Assembly (NCBI GenBank): GCA_946479225.1
Contig: CAMLFI010000045.1
Coordinates: 1-10,965, forward strand
Reading direction: 5' to 3'
Length of the DNA: 10,965 bases
Source of the DNA: an uncultured Mucilaginibacter sp.
GTDB taxonomy: Bacteria > Bacteroidota > Bacteroidia > Sphingobacteriales > Sphingobacteriaceae
Shown here: positions 6,107 to 10,965 of the stretch, piece by piece
How positions within the stretch are numbered: position 1 is the first letter of the stretch
How the letters are laid out: every line of letters begins with the position of its first letter
The notes under the pieces: generated by a model
What the model was told of the DNA's origin: nothing
The model's database searches: none
What the model saw: the letters and a program-made list of their open reading frames with translations, nothing else
Translations under genes and position numbers: made by a program

Positions 6107-6998
6107 ATGGGAGTACTTATTGGCTGTTTTGCTTGTAATTACTGCATGCGGACAAAAGAAAGCTGAAGAAAAGCAAAGGGAAACTACGGTAAGCGGTAAA
6201 ACATTAATAGGGATTGACGAGTCTTGTAAGCCCATTGTTGATGAAATGGCATTTGTTTTTAAAAGCTTGAATGAACAGGCAGATTTGAACATTGCTTACG
6301 GCGCCGAAAATAAGATTGTAGGCATGTTGCTGAATGACAGTGTGCGACTTGCTATTTTATCGAGAGAATTAAGCGCTGACGAAAAGAAAATACTGGAGGG
6401 TAGGAACCTGGCACCGCAGACCGATAGATTCGCGGTTGATGCGATCACGCTTATAGTAAATAACGCCTCGGCTGATACGTTAATTACAGTAAGCGAATTG
6501 AAGAAAATGCTAAATGGGAAAGCCAGAACAGATGTAAATATTGTTTTTGATAACCCCAACTCAAGCCTGGTAAGGTATTTGAAGGCTTTTTCGGGTAGTA
6601 TTGACTTAAAGGGAAGAAATATTTATGCCCTTAAGGATAATAAAGAAGTAATAAAGTACGTAAGTGAGCATCAAAACTCAATAGGGATAACCGGGTTTAG
6701 CTGGCTTAATGATCCGGATGAGGATTATGCAGATGCGGTGAAGAAGGTAAAAATTGTTTCGGTAAAGGATGACAGTAAAAAGACAGGGTACTTTAAACCT
6801 TCGCAAGCTACTCTCGCTCTAAAACAATATCCGCTTACCCGCGATCTGTATATAATTAACAGTACCGGCAAAATGGGTTTAGGCACAGGGTTTGCTTACT
6901 TTATGTTGGGTGAGAAGGGCCAGCGAATAATTTTGCAGTCGGGAATATTACCCGATTCAATTCCCACAAGGGAAATTAATATTATAAAGAAGAAATAA
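6096..6998 (+). CDS. PstS-like substrate-binding lipoprotein (PBP type 2-like)
   Basis: Predicted lipoprotein of 300 residues. A short signal peptide ends in the lipobox ITAC, with Cys18 as the lipidation site. The mature part resembles the phosphate-binding PstS family: ENKIVGMLLNDSVRLAILSR (71-90) followed by ELSADEKK, AVDAITLIVNN (113-123) followed by an ELKKMLNG-like segment (134-141), and NSIGITGFSWL (194-204). Where PstS carries its phosphate-contacting SGT loop, this protein has NPNSSLVRYL (153-162), so phosphate binding is uncertain. No pstC, pstA or pstB gene is nearby, so it is unlikely to serve a local ABC transporter. It sits between the tonB genes and a TPR protein and overlaps the preceding gene by 11 nt, which points to a role with the TonB system or envelope sensing. 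The true ligand is unknown. Confidence 0.82.
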   Translation: MKFRWEYLLAVLLVITACGQKKAEEKQRETTVSGKTLIGIDESCKPIVDEMAFVFKSLNEQADLNIAYGAENKIVGMLLNDSVRLAILSRELSADEKKILEGRNLAPQTDRFAVDAITLIVNNASADTLITVSELKKMLNGKARTDVNIVFDNPNSSLVRYLKAFSGSIDLKGRNIYALKDNKEVIKYVSEHQNSIGITGFSWLNDPDEDYADAVKKVKIVSVKDDSKKTGYFKPSQATLALKQYPLTRDLYIINSTGKMGLGTGFAYFMLGEKGQRIILQSGILPDSIPTREINIIKKK

Positions 6999-7031
6999 CA
7001 GAGGTAAATTATAAAACTAAAATAGTAAAAG

Positions 7032-8756
7032 ATGGAAATGATCAGAAAAATAGCGATAGCTACAGTGGGCCTTGCGCTTGTTGGATCATCAGTTTTTGCA
7101 CAAAGCCTTGCTGATGCCAAAAAAGCAATTGATGCCGAGCAGTATGTAAAAGCTAAAGCTATGCTTAAAAACTTAACGGTTACACAGCCAACTAATGCTG
7201 AAGCATTTTTTCAGTTAGGTTGGGTATATCTATCGCAAGATTATGTTGACTCGGCTAAGGCGGTGTTTAACAAAGGTATTGCTGCTGATCCTAAATCAGC
7301 GCTTAATTATATTGGTTTGGGCACAGCGGCGCATTTAAACAAAGACGCTTCCGGTGCTACATCAAACTTTCAGCAGGCGTTAGGATTGGTTAAGAAAAAA
7401 GATGCTGAACCTTTTCTTTATATAGGTAGAGGATATCTTTTGGGCGCGGAAGATGGTAAACTATCTGCTCAAGATGCCAATGCAGCTATTGATGCTTTGA
7501 ACAAGGGTAAGCTAGCTAATGAAAAAAACCCTGATATATGGGTTGAGTTGGGTAATGCTTATCGCTCACAATTTAAAAGCAACGATGCTTTTACTAATTA
7601 CCAGCAAGCGTTAACGCTTGATCCGAAATCGGTTACGGCTAATACAGCCATTGGCGTTTTATGGAGATATGCTGATAGCTTTGACGCGGCAGAAAAAGCG
7701 TTTCAAACCGCTACCGCAGTTGACCCTAATTTTGGACCGGCCTACCGCGAATGGGCAGAAACAGAAAACCGCGAGGCAAGCAACAGGGGTAAAAATGCAT
7801 CTGAGAAGATAAAATCTGCTGTGGCGCATTTTAAAACTTATATGAGTTTGACTGATCAGTCTAATGAGACCTTACTACGTTATGCCGACTTTTTGGTACG
7901 CGCCGGTCAGTGGGCTGATTTGCGCGAAGTTGGCGCAAAGCTTACCGCTTCGCCAAACGTTAATCCCAGGATATACCGCTATTTAGGCTACGCAGCTTTA
8001 GAAAGTAAAGACCCTAAAGCCGCTATGGAATACATGAATAAATGGATGGCTAAAGCCGATCCAAAACGTGTCATCCCTCGCGACTTTTTATATCATGGTC
8101 GTGCGCAAATTGCAGCAGGTCAGGATACTACTAAAGCCATAGAAACTTTAACAAAGGCTGTTCAATTAGATAGCACATTTGTAGATGTTTATCCAGAAAT
8201 TGGGAAAATTTATTACGGCCGGGGCAAATATACAGCAGCAGGGGATACTTATGAAAGGTATGTGCGTAGAGCCAAACAATTGAATTTGGCTGATTATGTT
8301 ATGCTAGGAAGAAGCTATTATTATGGATTTGTTGTAGAGCAAGCTAGAAAAATGCGAGCAGATCCATCATTTAAGCCTGATTCAAATTTGCTGGCTAAAG
8401 CTGACTCTGCTTATAGTTTCGTTCTAAAGAAGTCCGCCAATCCATATGCACCCGCTCTACTTATGCGCGCTCGCATCGCCGATATGCGCGATATAGATAG
8501 GAATAACATACAAGGTTTAGCTAAACCTTTCTATGAAGCATTCATCGCGGTTCAGGAGCCTAAAACAGCGTCTTTATCGGCCAATGACAAAAAGGAGTTA
8601 ACAGAGGCATATGTGTACTTGGGCGTTTATTACGCAAACAAGGAAAAAGATGATATAAAAGCTACTGAGTATTTTACTAAGGCAAAAGCGCTTACGCCGG
8701 ATGATCCTCAGGTAGATTTTTACTTTAAGCAAAAGGCTGGCACAAAAAGCAAATAA
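7032..8756 (+). CDS. Secreted tetratricopeptide-repeat (TPR) protein
   Basis: A 574-residue protein with a Sec signal peptide (about 1-23, cleavage after VFA). The mature part is almost entirely helical repeats. Clear TPR units are at about 56-89 (AEAFFQLGWVYLSQDY...), 167-200 (PDIWVELGNAYRSQF...), 201-234, 313-346, 351-384, 385-418 and 524-558 (EAYVYLGVYYANKEK...), each with the W/L-G-A-P-type pattern and often ending DPKS or DPNF. No enzymatic domain is visible. It is probably a periplasmic or membrane-attached scaffold. It is the last gene of the TonB cluster, 33 nt after the PstS-like gene, with a strong terminator 17 nt past its stop. The second Met codon (7038) is an alternative start and would still keep the signal peptide. 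Confidence 0.88.
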   Translation: MEMIRKIAIATVGLALVGSSVFAQSLADAKKAIDAEQYVKAKAMLKNLTVTQPTNAEAFFQLGWVYLSQDYVDSAKAVFNKGIAADPKSALNYIGLGTAAHLNKDASGATSNFQQALGLVKKKDAEPFLYIGRGYLLGAEDGKLSAQDANAAIDALNKGKLANEKNPDIWVELGNAYRSQFKSNDAFTNYQQALTLDPKSVTANTAIGVLWRYADSFDAAEKAFQTATAVDPNFGPAYREWAETENREASNRGKNASEKIKSAVAHFKTYMSLTDQSNETLLRYADFLVRAGQWADLREVGAKLTASPNVNPRIYRYLGYAALESKDPKAAMEYMNKWMAKADPKRVIPRDFLYHGRAQIAAGQDTTKAIETLTKAVQLDSTFVDVYPEIGKIYYGRGKYTAAGDTYERYVRRAKQLNLADYVMLGRSYYYGFVVEQARKMRADPSFKPDSNLLAKADSAYSFVLKKSANPYAPALLMRARIADMRDIDRNNIQGLAKPFYEAFIAVQEPKTASLSANDKKELTEAYVYLGVYYANKEKDDIKATEYFTKAKALTPDDPQVDFYFKQKAGTKSK

Positions 8757-8772
8757 GTAAGTAACATTTTAT

Positions 8773-8810
8773 AATAACAAAGGCTTCTGTAAAAAGAAGC
8801 CTTTGTTATT
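8773..8810 (+). terminator. Strong intrinsic terminator of the tonB cluster
   Basis: A perfect 16-bp stem pairs 8773-8788 (AATAACAAAGGCTTCT) with 8795-8810 (AGAAGCCTTTGTTATT) around the 6-nt loop GTAAAA. The GC-rich heart of the stem is followed by the T-rich descending arm, and the same structure could act on the other strand. It separates the tonB cluster from nuoA; its 3' arm also contains the likely -33 element of the nuoA promoter. Confidence 0.88.
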
Positions 8811-8831
8811 TATAAGCCCTTTGTATATTTG
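8802..8831 (+). promoter_or_regulatory. Predicted nuoA promoter (-33 TTTG, -7 TATATTTG)
   Basis: TTTG (8802-8805) and TATATTTG (8824-8831) are separated by 18 bp, a good match to the Bacteroidota TTTG/TAnnTTTG promoter. The expected start, about 7 nt beyond the centre of the -7 element, is near 8835, essentially at the nuoA ATG (8836). The -33 element lies within the terminator of the upstream cluster. Confidence 0.6.
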
Positions 8832-8835
8832 CAGC

Positions 8836-9207
8836 ATGGAAACTCAAAGTTTACCGGTAAATTACTTACCTATTATATTTCAGATGTTGGTGGCGCTAGG
8901 TTTTGTAGTGGGTACCATGTTTGCCACGCACAAGTTGGGCCCCAAACGGGTAACTACAGATAAGCTTACTCCTTTTGAATCGGGCATTGAGGTTATTGGT
9001 AACGCGCGTACGCCGATCTCTATTAAATACTTTCTGGTAGCTATACTGTTTGTGTTGTTTGATGTGGAGGTTATATTTATGTATCCATGGGCAGTTAACT
9101 TTAAAGAGTTAGGCAAAGAGGGTATGATAGAGATGTTCATCTTTATGGCAACCCTATTAGCCGGCTTTATCTACGTAATAAAGAAAAAGGCGCTTAACTG
9201 GGACTAA
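8836..9207 (+). CDS. nuoA: NADH-quinone oxidoreductase subunit A (complex I)
   Basis: Small membrane subunit of respiratory complex I, 123 residues. Three transmembrane helices lie at about 8-31, 62-84 and 96-115. Family motifs are LGPKR (34-38), TPFESG (45-50) and KYFLVAILFVLFDVEVIF (64-81), the last holding the acidic residues typical of ND3/NuoA, followed by YPWA (83-86). I chose ATG 8836 because METQSLPVNYLPIIF aligns with usual NuoA N-termini; the longer frame from 8803 would begin inside the terminator and downstream of no promoter. In most genomes nuoB follows directly, but here it is 485 bp away. Confidence 0.95.
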   Translation: METQSLPVNYLPIIFQMLVALGFVVGTMFATHKLGPKRVTTDKLTPFESGIEVIGNARTPISIKYFLVAILFVLFDVEVIFMYPWAVNFKELGKEGMIEMFIFMATLLAGFIYVIKKKALNWD

Positions 9208-9273
9208 CCGGTACAGAGATTATTTGCACTTAGCTAACATATCTTCTGCCGTTCTTTTTCGACAGCTTACTGA

Positions 9274-9518
9274 GGTGTTCCAAACTGGTTTGTTTGCTGT
9301 TCCAAAGTGTTCCATTTTTAGCTAAAAAGGTAAAAGCTGTTCAATTAATTCGCTGTCAGCTACTTACGGGCAATTTACAGCTAAGTTTACTGACTTATAA
9401 GTAGTTTCAAAGTGTTCCAAAGTGTTTCGGCTTAAAAAGTTAAGTTACTTAAAATAAGCCGGTTAATACCGTCAAAGTAGTATTGCGTTTTTTTAGGCTT
9501 TATATTTTTTGGAACACC
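9274..9518. repeat. Dispersed TGTTCCAAA repeat cluster with one inverted copy
   Basis: Forward copies are GGTGTTCCAAA (9274-9284), TGTTCCAAA (9298-9306), GTGTTCCA (9307-9314) and AGTGTTCCAA (9411-9420), the last flanked by the degenerate units AGTTTCAA (9403-9410) and AGTGTTTCGG (9421-9430). Adjacent units follow each other at about 9-10 bp, one helical turn. TTTGGAACACC (9508-9518) is the exact 11-bp reverse complement of the first copy, so the array is bounded by an inverted pair 245 bp apart. This could be a protein-binding array or the ends of a small non-autonomous element; I see no convincing target-site duplication. Confidence 0.6.
9428..9461 (+). other. Stem-loop in the nuoA-nuoB gap
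   Basis: CGGCTTA (9428-9434) pairs with TAAGCCG (9455-9461), and inside it TTAAG (9440-9444) pairs with CTTAA (9448-9452). There is no T-run directly after it, so termination of nuoA is not assured, although TTTTTTT appears 28 nt later. An overlapping small hairpin, CGGT-TAAT-ACCG (9460-9471), could form instead. Confidence 0.45.
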
Positions 9519-9637
9519 GGGAGTTTGCATTTTTTTATTAAAGCCTTAAAAGGACGTCCAATAGGATTGTTTGTTTAGAATAATTCTAAATATATTTCGT
9601 TTAGCCTTTAGTGTAGCTAATACAAGGTATTTTATCA

Positions 9638-9645
9638 TAAATTTG
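9638..9645 (+). promoter_or_regulatory. Predicted nuoB promoter, -7 element
   Basis: TAAATTTG matches TAnnTTTG exactly. Transcription would begin near 9648-9652, giving a leader of about 43 nt before the nuoB ATG at 9693. A -33 element is not clear. An independent promoter is reasonable because nuoB lies far from nuoA. Confidence 0.5.
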
Positions 9646-9647
9646 CG

Positions 9648-9671
9648 CGTCCAAATGTCACAGTTTGGACG
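9648..9671 (+). promoter_or_regulatory. 5'-terminal stem-loop of the predicted nuoB leader
   Basis: CGTCCAAA (9648-9655) pairs perfectly with TTTGGACG (9664-9671) around an 8-nt loop. Given the predicted -7 element, the stem begins at or within a few nucleotides of the mRNA 5' end, a location known to protect messages from decay. It ends 21 nt before the nuoB start codon, leaving the start region free. Confidence 0.5.
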
Positions 9672-9692
9672 AGTATTTGATAATTATAATTC

Positions 9693-10235
9693 ATGAGTGA
9701 TATTCAAATAGTTGGGGCTCCTGCGGGAGTAGAGGGAGCGGGATTTTTTGCTACTTCGCTTGATAAAGCGGTAGGTATGGCACGTGCCAATTCACTTTGG
9801 CCATTGCCTTTCGCCACATCATGTTGTGGTATCGAATTTATGGCCACCATGGCTTCACATTACGATCTTTCACGTTTTGGTGCAGAGCGTTTAAGCTTCT
9901 CGCCACGTCAGGCCGATCTTTTAATGGTAATGGGTACCATCGCCAAAAAAATGGGCCCGGTTTTGCGCCAGGTGTATTTGCAAATGGCAGAGCCACGTTG
10001 GGTAATGGCAGTTGGGGCATGTGCATCAAGCGGCGGTATATTTGATACCTATTCGGTTTTGCAGGGCATTGACGAGATCATTCCGGTTGACGTTTACGTG
10101 CCGGGTTGCCCGCCGCGCCCTGAAGCTATTATTGATGGCTTTATGCACATACAGGACCTGGTTAGAACAGAATCAACCCGCAGACGCGATACTCCTGAAT
10201 ACCAAAAATTATTAGCATCATACGGAATTCAATAA
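9693..10235 (+). CDS. nuoB: NADH-quinone oxidoreductase subunit B (complex I)
   Basis: Peripheral-arm subunit that holds the terminal [4Fe-4S] cluster N2, which hands electrons to quinone. Of 180 residues, the four N2 ligands are visible: the adjacent pair Cys44-Cys45 in TSCCGIEF, Cys110 in VGACASSGG and Cys139 in VPGCPPRP. Other family segments are [17 protein letters not shown] (61-77) and [18 protein letters not shown] (78-95). Length and motif order are normal. nuoC starts on the very next base after its stop codon, so they are co-translated. The N-terminal 25 residues are variable, as in other Bacteroidota NuoB. Confidence 0.97.
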   Translation: MSDIQIVGAPAGVEGAGFFATSLDKAVGMARANSLWPLPFATSCCGIEFMATMASHYDLSRFGAERLSFSPRQADLLMVMGTIAKKMGPVLRQVYLQMAEPRWVMAVGACASSGGIFDTYSVLQGIDEIIPVDVYVPGCPPRPEAIIDGFMHIQDLVRTESTRRRDTPEYQKLLASYGIQ

Positions 10236-10739
10236 ATGGGTAAGATAACTAACGAAGAAGTTTTAAATAACATAAATACCCAATTCGCTGATAAGGTAAC
10301 GGTAGTTGGCGAGCCTTTTGGTTTGCTTACTTTAGAGACTACCAAAGAGCAGATAAACGATCTGCTGGCTTTCCTTAAAAACTCACCGGTCCTTCAGTTT
10401 ATTTATTTAACTGATATAACTGCCGTACACTACCCGGAACAGGAGCTTACCATAGGCGTTGTTTATCACCTGCACAGCCTGGTAAATAATGTGCGTGTAC
10501 GCATTAAAGTGTTTATTGATGGCGATAACTGCCATATCCCTACAGCAACCAACTTATGGGAGGGGGCTAACTGGATGGAGCGCGAAACGTATGATTATTT
10601 CGGCGTGATATTCGACGGTCATCCGGATCTGCGTAGGATATTGAATGTTGACGATATGACAGCTTTCCCGATGCGTAAAGAATTCCCGTTGGAGGATCCG
10701 AACCGCGTTGATAAGAAAGATTATTTTTTTGGAAGATAA
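10236..10739 (+). CDS. nuoC: NADH-quinone oxidoreductase subunit C (complex I 30 kDa subunit)
   Basis: Hydrophilic subunit of the peripheral arm, 167 residues. The complex I 30 kDa signature is present as WMERETYDYFGVIFDGHPDL (112-131), followed by RRILNVDDM and the typical ending FPMRKEFPLED (143-153). The N-terminal half (about 20-100) carries the alpha/beta domain with LTDITAVHYPE (58-68). The start ATG abuts the nuoB stop with no spacer. It is a stand-alone NuoC, not the NuoCD fusion of E. coli, since a separate nuoD begins 3 nt after its stop. Confidence 0.96.
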   Translation: MGKITNEEVLNNINTQFADKVTVVGEPFGLLTLETTKEQINDLLAFLKNSPVLQFIYLTDITAVHYPEQELTIGVVYHLHSLVNNVRVRIKVFIDGDNCHIPTATNLWEGANWMERETYDYFGVIFDGHPDLRRILNVDDMTAFPMRKEFPLEDPNRVDKKDYFFGR

Positions 10740-10742
10740 AGC

Positions 10743-10965
10743 ATGGAGAATCATCCCGTATATATAGATAACGATCCGCAAAGCGAGCATTCCACGCTTA
10801 ACCTGGGCCCTACCCACCCGGCCACGCATGGTGTTTTTCAAAACGTTTTACAGATGGATGGCGAACGTATCATAAGCGGCGTTTCAACCATTGGATATAT
10901 CCACAGGGCATTTGAGAAAATTGCAGAGCATCGTCCATTTTATCAAATAACGCCGTTAACAGATC
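10743..10965 (+). CDS. nuoD: NADH-quinone oxidoreductase subunit D (complex I 49 kDa subunit), 3' end outside window
   Basis: The first 74 codons are present. Translation begins MENHPVYIDNDPQSEHSTLN and reaches LGPTHPATHGVFQNVLQMDG (21-40), then STIGYIHRAFEKIAEHR (48-64). The LGPxHPATHG segment is the hallmark of NuoD/49 kDa subunits and contains the histidine near the quinone-binding site; GYIHRxFEK is also conserved. The full protein is usually about 400 residues, so most of it lies beyond the window. The ATG is 3 nt after the nuoC stop, in the usual B-C-D order. Confidence 0.96.
   Translation, partial: MENHPVYIDNDPQSEHSTLNLGPTHPATHGVFQNVLQMDGERIISGVSTIGYIHRAFEKIAEHRPFYQITPLTD

Larger units (their letters stand above)
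9208..9692 (+). other. 485-bp non-coding gap between nuoA and nuoB, rich in short repeats
   Basis: No protein or RNA gene is recognisable. The region holds a cluster of TGTTCCAAA-like repeats (9274-9314, 9404-9430, and one inverted copy at 9508-9518). It also has a stem-loop CGGCTTA (9428-9434) with TAAGCCG (9455-9461) containing an inner TTAAG/CTTAA stem, an 8-bp inverted repeat AGGCTTTA (9495-9502) with TAAAGCCT (9539-9546), a GGACGTCC palindrome near 9551, and the predicted nuoB promoter and leader hairpin (9638-9671). It is AT-rich and looks like the relic of an insertion or a regulatory spacer; no transposase fragment is visible. Confidence 0.7.

Noticed and set aside
6096..6998. Gene as the pstS of a phosphate ABC transporter
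   Set aside because: No pstC, pstA, pstB or phoU is adjacent, and the canonical phosphate-contacting loop is altered, so only a PstS-like call is supported.
8803..8835. Upstream start for nuoA (11 extra residues)
   Set aside because: It begins in the 3' arm of the terminator and upstream of the predicted start site, and NuoA homologues begin near METQSLPVNYLP.
9797..10045. Overlapping open frames within nuoB (both strands)
   Set aside because: They are out of frame with nuoB, whose cluster-binding cysteines and full-length conservation leave no doubt about the true frame.

Overview
The window reads as chromosomal DNA from a Bacteroidota bacterium, most likely Sphingobacteriaceae (Mucilaginibacter or Pedobacter type). 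The evidence is the protein sequences, a TonB operon with two ExbD genes, separate nuoC and nuoD genes, AT-rich leaders without clear Shine-Dalgarno sequences, and several exact matches to the Bacteroidota -7 promoter element TAnnTTTG. The genus is inferred from memory of these families, not from a search.

Left part (1-2406): metK (S-adenosylmethionine synthetase) runs leftward off the window edge. Its leader carries what I read as a SAM-II-type riboswitch with an unusually long, hairpin-bearing loop, starting just downstream of a predicted -7 element. A divergent promoter drives a lipid-kinase gene of the diacylglycerol kinase/YegS family (TTG start) and, 9 nt further on, a small SUI1/eIF1 (YciH) protein.

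Middle part (2407-8810): a 506-bp AT-rich spacer holds a Fur-box-like palindrome far upstream and a -7 element close to exbB. It is followed by a co-oriented cluster: exbB, an 11-bp intercistronic hairpin, exbD1, exbD2, tonB, a 76-residue two-helix membrane protein, a PstS-like lipoprotein and a periplasmic TPR protein. The cluster ends in a 16-bp terminator. The first four genes form the proton-driven energy transducer for outer-membrane TonB-dependent receptors. The last three are linked to it by position only and their exact role is unknown.

Right part (8802-10965): the start of the complex I (nuo) locus: nuoA, a 485-bp non-coding gap rich in TGTTCCAAA-type repeats, then tightly packed nuoB, nuoC and the first 74 codons of nuoD. 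The nuoA promoter sits on the 3' arm of the preceding terminator and places the transcript start almost on the AUG, so a leaderless nuoA mRNA is plausible. nuoB has its own predicted promoter and a stem-loop at the predicted 5' end of its mRNA.

Most of the coding content is conserved housekeeping. The points most worth a second look are regulatory: the long-loop riboswitch, the Fur-like site, the exbB/exbD1 hairpin, and the repeat-filled interruption between nuoA and nuoB.
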